DNA of 64,000 nt from contig JAUKNK010000058.1 in NCBI GenBank assembly GCA_030765055.1, forward strand, positions 1,023,001-1,087,000, given 5' to 3'. This document shows, one piece after another, positions 56,162 to 64,000 of this stretch; the stretch's first letter is position 1, and every line of letters starts with the position of its first letter. The notes under the pieces are model-generated. The model worked only from the letters and a program-made list of their open reading frames with translations. It was not told where the DNA came from and searched no databases. The DNA comes from Mantis religiosa. Its lineage: Eukaryota > Arthropoda > Insecta > Mantodea > Mantidae. The position numbers and the translations under genes were made by a program.

Positions 56162-57063
56162 TGCCTGCTCCATTCTTGAAAGATTTCTAAAAACTGGCAA
56201 TTATAGAAACTGAAATGTTTGTTGCACAAAGCATACTGCACATCAAGCTGCTAAGTATCTACCTATCTATCTACCTCAAGTAGTATCTACCTCAAGTACA
56301 TCAACATGATCTCTCCACTTGGTGGCCGGGTTAGCATGTATGGTACAAGAAGTGAAAAGCAGCTTTATAATGCCATGAAGTTGTTACTACCCTTCCAAAC
56401 AAATGAATTTGGTTGTGATTATGAGGATGGAAAACAGGCTGATGTCATTTCTGTACTCTATGCAGGTGGTCAGGGTACAGGGTACTGTCATGATGAAAGT
56501 GATACACTTACATGCAGTTCAAGGGCCACATGTAACTAACCCACTGTCCACATAAACCTCTACATCAAGTCAAATCAGCAAGGCAGTAATGAGTCTCTTT
56601 CAGATACAGAATGTGTCAAATACACAGTACAAGATTTGCGGGAGTGATATATTGTTTGAATACGCTATTGCCATAATAAGTCTAAAGAATGAATGTGGCA
56701 ATGTAACACAAACCTGACATACATCTTATCTCTGGTCCAACAATATACAAGAATTCATTTTCCTTAAGACAAAGCCCAAAGTTTACCTAAGTAAAATAAC
56801 ATGTAATATACACAAATGTTGTTCACATAGACTTGGCTTCAGTGCCTGAAACAACTTAACACTTGATAACTATGATCAGATGACACTTCATTGTTTTAAA
56901 TGTTTTTTTAATACTTAGATGGGAAGTGAAATTCATAGTAAGTTTTAGAACATTAAAGAAAGACATATTTATTGTTGGTTCCATTAATCTCATATGTTTG
57001 TTTCCAATATTCAAGTTTAACGTTTTTACTAAAGTCGTTCAGAGTATTTTCATTTATTTTCCT
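55661..57063. other. Non-coding stretch with one microsatellite
   Basis: A frame at 56306-56539 (77 residues) and one at 55741-55923 have no recognisable domain. There is nothing else to support besides the ATC repeat. Confidence 0.4.
56129..56159. repeat. ATC/CAT microsatellite, about 10 units
   Basis: A clean run of CAT triplets, useful only as a marker. Confidence 0.95.
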
Positions 57064-57440
57064 ATATTACGTATAAGTGTATTTAGGATTGAGTTTTAAA
57101 TTTATCTGATCAATCCTTAGAATTTGTGCATCATGATCTGATAGTCCATTAGTTTTTGATGAGACAGAGCAAAATTTAGTTATATCTGAAATTAAAAATA
57201 TAATATCAATAGCGGAGGTTGAATTATTTTGGATTCTTGCTAGAAAGTTAACTGTATGTGTCATGTGGTAAATAAAAACCTAAGCTGTTCCCTTTGAAGA
57301 CCCGATTTTAGATAACCCCCATTTATGTCATCACAAGTGATTATTTCTCTTTTTGTTTTAAATAGAAAGTTCAGAGCATATTCTAATTGCTTTTAAAAAT
57401 TTGAAAATTTCCTAAGGGAGATTGACAAATGGCTACTATG
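57064..57440 (-). pseudogene. LINE endonuclease C-terminal fragment
   Basis: The minus-strand frame reads KTKREIITCDDINGGYLKSG (compare GDFNI-YL), then VNFLARIQNNSTSAIDIIFL and TNGLSDHDAQILRIDQIN. N-F-x-R-I and SDHDAQ are conserved blocks of the AP endonuclease of insect CR1/Jockey-like LINEs. No RT follows; the adjoining RT at 57564 belongs to a different, GC-richer LINE. Confidence 0.7.
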
Positions 57441-57563
57441 ACTAAGTTCAAATGACTCCAGTTAACTAGACTGCACAGAGTTCGAGATCTTTCGCATAAC
57501 AGAATCTGGATAAATCTAAAGCTTTAAAGATCAGTTCATTTCTAACATATATACAAATATATG

Positions 57564-58062
57564 TTATGGTATAATACCATGATCTAATTTGGAACGGATG
57601 AGTGCGCGATAATGTCGCAATAACACTGTACGATCCGCTCCCCACGATTTTCCACTTAGTACCCACAAGATATTTAAAGAGCGGTCACATCGTGCTTTCA
57701 GTTGCGCTATATGCGACGACCAACTAAGTTTTCTATCAAATATCAATCCAAGGAACCTCGTCTCATCTGCAAAAGGTAGTAGATCAGCGCCTAGGCGGGG
57801 CCTTGGAGGTAGTCGACTCTGCTGAGGCCAGAAGTTAACACAGATGGTTTTCTCAGCGGAGAACCGGAAGCCTTTTTTTAAACTCCAACCCTTAAGGTTG
57901 TCCAAGGTGGTCTGAAGACGGCGCTCTAAAAACGGAGTGCGCTGAGATGTACAGTAGACGGCAAAGTCGTCTACAAATAGGCAAGACGAGACACCCGGAG
58001 GTACACATTTCGAGATAGAATTAATCGCAATAGCAAACAGCGTAACACTTAGTACCGATCCC
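57564..58062 (-). pseudogene. Jockey-type LINE RT fragment
   Basis: The minus strand from 58062 reads PPQGSVLSVTLFAIAINSIS, then CLFVDDFAVYCTSQR (catalytic F-V-D-D intact), KTICVNFWPQQSR, FLGLIFDRKLSWSSHIAQLK and LLRHYRALIRSKLDHGIIP. The frame is open throughout this 160-residue part. It is truncated at both sides: the 5' side abuts Gypsy-4 exactly at PPQGS, and the 3' side ends in AT-rich sequence near 57570. Confidence 0.85.
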
Positions 58063-58149
58063 TGTGGAGGAGCAACTGGCGGACGCAGATGTCGGGCCAC
58101 TTTTAAGGGAAGTGGAGGTAGGGACGAGATCAACCTAGGAGGACATCGC

Positions 58150-59350
58150 ACCGAGGAGTGCCATGTACAAGTCTTACTGGGCCCAATGGGACTCGTTGAA
58201 GACCAGAGAGGGCGTGCTGTTACGGGTATGGGAATCACCCGATGGGAAGACGCAGAGAGAACAGTTGGTACTTCCCGGAGTAAGGTACCGGAAGTCTTGG
58301 AAGAGGTGCACGCCGGTACTTCGGGAGGACACCTGGGAGCGAACCGAACGATTAACAAACTACGGCAGCGCTACTACTGGCTGAGGCTCCGAGCAGATGC
58401 TGAGAGATGGTGTCGTCACTGTCACGTGTGCGCGGCGAGTCGCGACCCCCAGACTAGGAGCCGCGGTCGCATGCGGCAGTACAAGGTCGGAGCGCCATTC
58501 GAACGGATCGCCGTGGACATTGCTGGACCGTTGCCAGTTTCCGACCGAGGCAGCAAGTACCTAATGGTGGTCGTGGACTACTTCACCAAGTGACCGGAGG
58601 TTTATGCCATCCCAAACCAAGAGGCAAAGACAATCACAGACTGCGTCGTGGAGCAAGTGTTCTGTCAATTTGGGGTGCCGTTAGAGCTACACAGTGACCA
58701 GGGTACCAACTTTGAGTCCAACCTAATGAAGGAGGCAATACAAAGGCTTGGGGTGAACAAAACTCGCACTACGCCTCTACATCCCCAGTCGGATGGCATG
58801 GTCGAAAGATACATCAAGACCTTAGGGGAACATCTGAGAAAGGTCGTGGCCAGCCAGCCATCAAGGGTCCACTGTTCTTGCTGGCCTACCGCTCCTCTAA
58901 ACACGACACAACTGAGATGACGCCAGCCAGCTTAATGTTCGGCTGAGAGTTACGCCTCCCTTGTGACCTGGCTTTTGGAAGCCCTCCGGAAGCGAAGCAG
59001 CCGGTGACCGAGTATGTGGAAAACTTGGTGGACCATCTCCACGACATGCACGAGATGGCTCGCCAGAACATCCAGAAGGCGAGCGACCGCATGAAGACGA
59101 GGTATGACAGGCAAGCCAACAGTCAAGGGTTCCAGCAGGGTGACCTGGTCTGGTTGTACCGTCCTACCCGGACCAAGAGACGCTGCCCGAAGCTCCAGCA
59201 GCCATGGCAAGGAACGTAGCGGGTGGTGAAGAGGATTAACGACGTTGTCTACCGCATCGAGAAGGTTCCCAGAGAGAAGAAGTTGGTGGTACATCTGGAT
59301 CGTCTAGCCCGCTGCGATGGTGCTGTTCGGGACGACCAGCTTTGAGGAGG
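58150..59350 (+). pseudogene. Gypsy-4 integrase
   Basis: Frame 58186-58593 has HAGTSGGHLGANRTINKLRQ with WCRHCHVC (zinc site) and VDIAGPLPVSDRG (first Asp), stopping at a TGA in place of the Trp of FTKWPEV. 58648-58920 has LHSDQGTNFESNLMKEAIQR and DGMVERYIKTLGEHL (second Asp and Glu). 59004-59219 has RQANSQGFQQGDLVWLYRPT. Three breaks in all; the DDE residues are conserved. Confidence 0.85.
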
Positions 59351-59356
59351 GAGCAG

Positions 59357-59796
59357 TGTCACCCGAACGTCGGGACTCCCTATAGAGCCGACCGGCAGCA
59401 GCAGGAGACGGTAGTGTTCGCCACGCCCAGTCATTTGTCTTATAGCGGTAACGAGGGTTGGCTGGAAAAACATCACTGTGTCGTCTCTTTTCGCTCCACC
59501 TGAGTTCTCGAACTTACGGTATATTTTATCTAATCCAGAACCTTCTAGATTGACCAACTGACCCTATAATAAAACACGTCGGCCTGGAGGAATGACAGTG
59601 CTTGACGTGCTAGCGAACGGACGGGAAGACTGTGTACGTGCATCGGGACGGTTACGGAAGAACTGGTGAATCGTATTTGTGTGCATTACGTAATTCCGTG
59701 TAATTGGCAAGTGTTCAACTGTAAGTCGGTGGAAAGAAAGGACATTGTTGAGTTTGTGAAATTGGACTTTTCATTTCACGAACCCACAAAGTCGCA
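59357..59796 (+). repeat. Gypsy-4 3' LTR
   Basis: 440 bp, beginning TGTCACCCGAACGTCGGGAC and ending CACAAAGTCGCA, followed by ATAT. It is preceded by the polypurine tract GAGGAGGGAGCAG. Confidence 0.9.
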
Positions 59797-59800
59797 ATAT

Positions 59801-60436
59801 TTAACGAAATTGATGCAACACAATTCAAATTAATAAAGCTTAATTTACTATGTCTTATATACATTTTATTACATCTGTAGATCACAATAGTCATAATAAT
59901 GAACAGAAATGTTAAATATTGTGTGTGGTTTCTTGAATTGTGGAATTCCTTCTCTACTTCAAAATTCTATTTTGGGAATACAAAATAATACATAATGGAG
60001 TATTTCATTGTATAATCATATCTTAAAAATAAATAATATTTCCAAACTTTGTAAATTGCTCTTTCTAAGCTCAGTATTGAACATTATGACAATAGCATGT
60101 TACTATTATACTTGAGTACAAGTCTTGAAGTGATGTATTAGTTCTATAGAAATACTAAAGAAGTTACTGTACATGTTTCAAGGACTATGGGAAGATAATA
60201 ACTTTCAATAACATGATCTCTGCTATAATTGTATGATTGATAAAACAAACATTTCTGTGATCTCCTTAGAACTTCTCTTCATTACTAATAGACCTTTGTT
60301 TAACTGTTAAAAGACAACAGACAGATCAACTATTATAAAACAAAAAAGTGTATATCACTTTGAAATATACAAATTTAACCAAATAATTATACAATTATTA
60401 AGAACATATAAATTGAGAATTATGAATAAAAATGCT
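59801..60436. other. AT-rich non-coding stretch
   Basis: Nothing recognised between the target sites of Gypsy-4 and Gypsy-5. Confidence 0.4.
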
Positions 60437-60440
60437 ATAT

Positions 60441-61002
60441 TGTCACACGAGCGTTGGAACACCCTATGAAAGCAGCTGAGAGCGGGAGACGAGGGAGGTC
60501 CGTGTTAGCTACGCCCTCCCCTCGTTTGTCTTATAGTGGTGACAGGGACGGTTGGGGAAAGAAACATAATTGTGCGGTCTGTTTCTCTTACACCTGGTTC
60601 TCGATCCTTCTCTTACTGGAACATTCCTATGAACACTAGAAGAACGGTGACATTCCTATAAAAAGGGGTTTCAGAGAGACAGGCAGTCAGTGTGAGTTGG
60701 TCAGTTGGTTAGTGAGTGTGAGTGAGGAGGCAGTCGCAGTTCTTGGTGTAAGAGTTAGTCAGTGACGTGTTAATGAACGAAAAGATTGTGCAACGGAAGA
60801 CTGTACGAACTGTGTATGAGTATCGGAGTTGATGTAATCGCGAGTACAAGTGAAATTGTAACGGACGAACTGGTGAATTGTAATTGTGTGCAGCACGTAA
60901 TTCTGTGTAATTGGCAAGTGTTAAACTCTAAGTCGGTGGAAATAAAGAACATTTTTGAGTGGTGAAATTGGACTTTTCACTTCACGAACCCACAAAGTCG
61001 CA
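60441..61002 (+). repeat. Gypsy-5 5' LTR
   Basis: It begins TGTCACACGAGCGTTGG and ends CACAAAGTCGCA. A TATA box TATAAAAA lies at 60657-60664 and an AATAAA signal near 60940, placing the transcription start in the second third of the LTR (a short U3 with a long R-U5). Confidence 0.9.
60657..60664 (+). promoter_or_regulatory. TATA box of the Gypsy-5 5' LTR
   Basis: TATAAAAAGGGG follows ACATTCC. The same motif lies at 62331-62338 in the 3' LTR and at 12914-12920 in the solo LTR, always just upstream of a CAGT-rich initiator-like stretch. Confidence 0.65.
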
Positions 61003-61052
61003 CTGGTGTCAGGAAGCGGGAAAACAACATAACATCACCGAACATTACAACC

Positions 61053-62153
61053 ATGGAGGCAGCATTAGAAAAGATTTTAGCGGAACTGAAAGAAATGAAG
61101 ACGGCAACTGAAAACCTCGCTACAAAAATAGAAGCGGCAAACAACAACCTCATCGCCGAGTTGAAACAAATGAAGACGGCCAACGACAACATCACCGCGG
61201 AGATGGAAGAAATGAAGGCCGAGTTAACCACAGACATGAGAGCAGCGAACGGCAGTCTGGCCACGGAAATGAAGGCGGCGAACGAGGCTCTCGCCGCAAA
61301 GTTTGAGGAACGGTTGGCCGGCGTGAGGGATGACGTCACGAACCTGGGCAAGCGGAAGGGTCAAGTAGACGACCGCCTTAATGATTTAGAGGAAAAGGCC
61401 GACAACATCGCAAAACCCCTCACCCGCCTGACGGAGGAAAACCGGCCTTATGTGTGGACGGAGGACGCCGAAGACGCTTTCCAGCACCCGAAGGGGACCC
61501 TGTGCAGTGCTCCAATTTTGGGTTTCCCACAACCGGGTGGCGCCTTCATTGTGGACACCGACGCTAGCGACCATTGCATTGGAGGTGTCCTATCGCAGAT
61601 CCAGGACGGCCATGAGCGCACAAGAGTGGAAGAGAAGGAGCGTGCCGCAGCAGTCCGAGTAGTTGTGGCAGTGCCTGCTGAAGGCTGGGATAGCGCAGGC
61701 CTTAGGAGGGAGCAGCTGGCGGACGCAGACTTGGGGCCACTCTTGAGGGAAGTGGACGCAGGGACGAGACCAACCTGGGAGGACAACGCACCGAGGAGCG
61801 CCACCTACAAGTCGTACTGGGCCCAATGGGACTCGTTGAAGACCAGAGAGCGCGTGCTGTTCCGGGTATGGGAGTCACCCGATGGGAAGACGCAGAGAGA
61901 ACAGTTGGTACTCCCCCGGAGTAAGGTCCCGGAAGTCTTGGAGGAAGTGCACGCCGGTACTTCAGGAGGACACCTGGGAGCGAACCGTATGTTTCACAAA
62001 CTACGGCAGCGCTACTTCTGGCTCAGACTCCGGGCAGATGCTGGTGGTACACCTGGACCGCCTCGCACGCTACGATGGTGCTGTTCGGGGCGAACAGCTT
62101 TGAGGAGGGAGCAGTGTCACACGAGCGTTGGAACACCCTATGAAAGCAGCTGA
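61053..62153 (+). CDS. Gypsy-5 chimeric gag-pol remnant protein (366 aa)
   Basis: A single open frame from ATG after the primer site. Residues 1-117: gag coiled coil (LKQMKTANDNITAEMEEMK, ending LEEKADN). 118-191: RT end and RNase H start (IAKPLTRLTEENRPYVW, VDTDASDHCIGGVLSQ). 192-331: RNase H-integrase linker and integrase zinc region (HAGTSGGHLGAN, then WLRLRADA). The rest is out of frame with the usual integrase end and runs into the 3' LTR. Two internal deletions kept the frame and the third did not. No enzyme activity is expected: the RT palm, most of RNase H and the DDE core are gone. A coiled-coil fusion protein could be made. Confidence 0.75.
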   Translation: MEAALEKILAELKEMKTATENLATKIEAANNNLIAELKQMKTANDNITAEMEEMKAELTTDMRAANGSLATEMKAANEALAAKFEERLAGVRDDVTNLGKRKGQVDDRLNDLEEKADNIAKPLTRLTEENRPYVWTEDAEDAFQHPKGTLCSAPILGFPQPGGAFIVDTDASDHCIGGVLSQIQDGHERTRVEEKERAAAVRVVVAVPAEGWDSAGLRREQLADADLGPLLREVDAGTRPTWEDNAPRSATYKSYWAQWDSLKTRERVLFRVWESPDGKTQREQLVLPRSKVPEVLEEVHAGTSGGHLGANRMFHKLRQRYFWLRLRADAGGTPGPPRTLRWCCSGRTALRREQCHTSVGTPYESS

Positions 62154-62676
62154 GAGCGGGAGACGAGGGAGGTCCGTGTTAGCTACGCCCTCCCCTCGTT
62201 TGTCTTATAGTGGTGACAGGGACGGTTGGGGAAACAAACATAATTGTGCGGCCTGTTTCTCTTACACCTGTTTCTCGATCCTTCTCTTACTGGAACATTC
62301 CTGTGAACACTAGAAGAACGGTGACATTCCTATAAAAAGGGGTTTCAGAGAGACAGGCAGTCAGTGTGAGTTGGTCAGTTGGTTAGTGAGTGTGAGTGAG
62401 GAGACAGTCGCAGTTCTTGGTGTAAGAGTTAGTCAGTGACGTGTTAATGAACGAAAAGATCGTGCAACGGAAGACTGTACGAACTGTGTATGAGTATCGG
62501 AGTTGATGTAATCGCGAGTACAAGTGAAATTGTAACGGACGAACTGGTGAATTATAATTGTGTGCAGCACGTAATTCTGTGTAATTGGCAAGTGTTAAAC
62601 TGTAAGTCGGTGGAAATAAAGAACATTTTTGAGTGGTGAAATTGGACTTTTCATTTCACGAACCCACAAAGCCGCA
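62115..62676 (+). repeat. Gypsy-5 3' LTR
   Basis: 562 bp, nearly identical to the 5' LTR. TATA motif at 62331-62338. Followed by ATAT. Confidence 0.9.
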
Positions 62677-62897
62677 ATATATATAAAAATATAAAAAAAT
62701 ATTCAGAAGCAGCGAAAGACAAAACATTTTTATATTACAAAATTGTATGTGGTATTGGTTGATCTATTTTTATACCCAGAGTTACTTTCTTATGGTTAAC
62801 ATACTACAAAAGATATTCAAAATGTAAAGAGGACTTCAAGGCTATTACCAAAAAGAATTGCCCTGTTCTTATTTGGAATGTACATCTGTCAAACATT

Positions 62898-63335
62898 TGT
62901 CGCGAGCCGTTATTTACGATCGCGCGGCTAGTGTACACAGAGGAACTGATAGGCGGCTAGCGTTCACAAAGCGCTGACAATTAACGATAAACAAGATAAG
63001 CGCCGATAAACAAGAGACAGATAGTTTACCACAGAGATGAAACACTTGACGGCACCGATATAGTCCCATTCTAGAACATTCGTGTTTTTTCTAAAGACAT
63101 GTTAGAGAAAATTTGGTAACAGTCTGGAATTCATGAATTGATGTACAAAATGAAGCCATGGCTAGTGATGAGTTTTGTAACAAGAGTGTTGTTGTAACGA
63201 GAGCTGTTAAGAACGTTGTGTGTATGTGACGTAACGTTGTTACGAGAGAATTGATCAGTGTATTTCTACGGAAATAAACAACATTTAGAATTTCTGCAAA
63301 CTCTATTTTAAATACTACGAACCTACAAACTCACA
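62898..63335 (+). repeat. Gypsy-6 5' LTR, family B
   Basis: It starts TGTCGCG, shares its last 30 bases loosely with other LTRs here, and holds AAATAAACAACATTTAG as a likely polyadenylation region near 63272. No clear TATA box. Confidence 0.7.
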
Positions 63336-63355
63336 TCAGGTGTCACGAGTGCGAC

Positions 63356-64000
63356 ATGGAGGCTGCATTGGAAAATATTTTGCAGAAGATGATTGAAATG
63401 AAAGCCGAACTGACCTCGGAAATGAAAGCGGTAAACAGCCTGGCTGCGGAACTAAGAGCGAAATGGAGGCGAAAAATAGCGACCTAGCCGCAAAGTTGGA
63501 CACAATAAATCACGATCTGACTGCAATGGAGGCCGAATTAACCACAGAAATGAGAATAGCGAACAAGTCTGGCCACGGAAATGAAGGTGGTGAACGAGGC
63601 TCTTGCCACCAAATTTTCGGAGCAGTTGGCCGGCGTGAGGGATGACGTGACGGAGCTGGGCAAGCGGATGAGCCAAGTAGACGAGCGCGTCGAACACCCG
63701 GCGAACCGCTTCAGTGACCTAGAGGAAAAGGCCGACAATAACGCCAAGTTCGTGAACGCCATGGTGGAAGTCATCGAAGACATTGCGAACCGCGTAAACA
63801 ACCAGGAAGGAAAGACCGACAGCAACACAAAGTTCCTGAACGCCATGGTAGAGGACATCATCGGTAGGAGGTTCAAGGACTTGAAGGCCAACACGCCGGT
63901 ACGCGACACAACGTCGGCGCGCATCAAACCTCCTAAATACGATGGTGCGACAACTTTCGAAGACCTCCGCCGCCAGTTCCACGCAGTGGCCAGCACAACA
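63356..64000 (+). pseudogene. Gypsy-6 gag (partial, frameshifted)
   Basis: It starts MEAALENILQKMIEMKAELT, then shifts frame near 63440-63470 (MEAKNSDLAAKLDTINHDLT) and again near 63565. Further on are GVRDDVTELGKRMSQVDERV, DLEEKADNNAKFVNAMVEVI and finally RIKPPKYDGATTFEDLRRQF, the start of the capsid-like part as in Gypsy-1. The long Ala/Glu/Lys coiled coil has two near-identical NAMVE modules absent from Gypsy-1. Confidence 0.75.

Larger units (their letters stand above)
58063..59796 (+). mobile_element. Ty3/Gypsy element Gypsy-4, 5'-truncated
   Basis: It starts abruptly within the region between RNase H and integrase (GGAGCAACTGGCGGACGC), runs through integrase and ends with a complete 3' LTR and the target sequence ATAT (59797-59800). 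The left side is a LINE RT fragment, so the element lost its 5' part by rearrangement. Confidence 0.9.
60441..62676 (+). mobile_element. Ty3/Gypsy element Gypsy-5: young, short, internally deleted
   Basis: A 2236-bp element with LTRs of 562 bp each (60441-61002 and 62115-62676) and target copies ATAT at 60437-60440 and 62677-62680. I count about ten differences between the LTRs by eye, so it is the youngest Gypsy here. The internal region is 1112 bp and carries one long frame made of pieces of gag, RNase H and integrase. Primer-site-like TGGTGTCAGG follows the 5' LTR and the polypurine tract GAGGAGGGAGCAG precedes the 3' LTR, so it keeps the ends needed for mobilisation by a helper. Confidence 0.95.
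62898..64000 (+). mobile_element. Ty3/Gypsy element Gypsy-6, second LTR family, cut by the window end
   Basis: A 438-bp LTR (62898-63335) begins TGTCGCGAGCCG and ends CGAACCTACAAACTCACA. It is followed by CAGGTGTCACGAG (primer site-like) and a gag start. The LTR has little in common with family A, but the gag is clearly related. The flank before the LTR is CATT, not ATAT. The element continues beyond the window. Confidence 0.8.

Noticed and set aside
56306..56539. 77-codon frame beside the ATC microsatellite
   Set aside because: No recognisable domain, no splice context, no second copy; length is within chance.
60454..60639. 61-codon frame found in both Gypsy-5 LTRs (60454 and 62128)
   Set aside because: It is duplicated only because the LTRs are duplicated, lies in U3 upstream of the TATA box, and is absent from the other family A LTRs.
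1..64000. CRISPR-like arrays, operons or phage modules
   Set aside because: The only regular repeats are the 91-bp minisatellite, the 84-bp zinc-finger units and simple repeats. Spliced genes, SINEs and LTR elements mark this as animal nuclear DNA.

Overview
The window looks like a gene-poor, AT-rich, repeat-dense piece of a large insect nuclear genome. The evidence is spliced C2H2 zinc-finger genes, Ty3/Gypsy LTR retrotransposons, Penelope-like elements (PLEs), several LINE families, tRNA-derived SINEs with 10-12 bp target duplications, and fossils of hAT, piggyBac and IS630/Tc1/mariner-type transposases. There are no operons or prokaryotic signals. The species cannot be fixed from the sequence; a hemimetabolous insect with a large genome is a reasonable guess.

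Host genes. The only host coding family I can support is a small cluster of paralogous C2H2 zinc-finger genes. Gene A (+, finger exon 1886-2978) is intact in its last exon, with nine near-identical fingers. Gene B (-) is an inverted duplicate of A and is dead: its acidic exon (15415-15785) carries two in-frame stops and its finger exon (6412-6703) is cut off by a Gypsy fragment. Gene C (+, 36702-38720) is a decayed pseudogene. Gene D (-, 49454-50108) has six good fingers. A 32-nt microexon with matching splice phases lies upstream of B (14305-14336) and D (54771-54802), inside a roughly 430 bp segment duplicated 40 kb apart.

Region by region. 1-12.3 kb: inverted duplication A/B, with a 91-bp minisatellite in each arm; a Penelope-like element, two SINEs and a Gypsy fragment sit inside B. 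12.3-16 kb: solo LTR, a 486-bp fold-back PLE with two hammerhead-ribozyme motifs, and the upstream exons of B. 16-21 kb: a decayed LINE with an SGNH/GDSL-like domain, a GIY-YIG PLE fragment with a second degenerate hammerhead, and IS630-like and hAT fossils. 21-31 kb: mostly non-coding, with duplicated blocks, LINE and transposase fossils and a short palindromic insertion with 12-bp target duplications. 31-36.6 kb: complete-ended Gypsy-1 (-) lacking its RT core, and a piggyBac fossil. 36.7-43 kb: gene C, SINEs and an IS630-like fossil. 43-47.4 kb: Gypsy-2 (-) with unlike LTRs. 47-55 kb: gene D, whose upstream intron holds Gypsy-3 (the most complete pol) and a solo LTR. 57-64 kb: LINE pieces, Gypsy-4, the young internally deleted Gypsy-5, and the start of Gypsy-6 from a second LTR family.

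How it fits together. Nearly every Gypsy insertion whose ends can be read sits at the tetranucleotide ATAT. The PLEs carry self-cleaving ribozyme motifs whose helices covary between two copies. The zinc-finger genes are being duplicated, inverted, interrupted and truncated by these elements. Whether they act on the elements cannot be told from this sequence.
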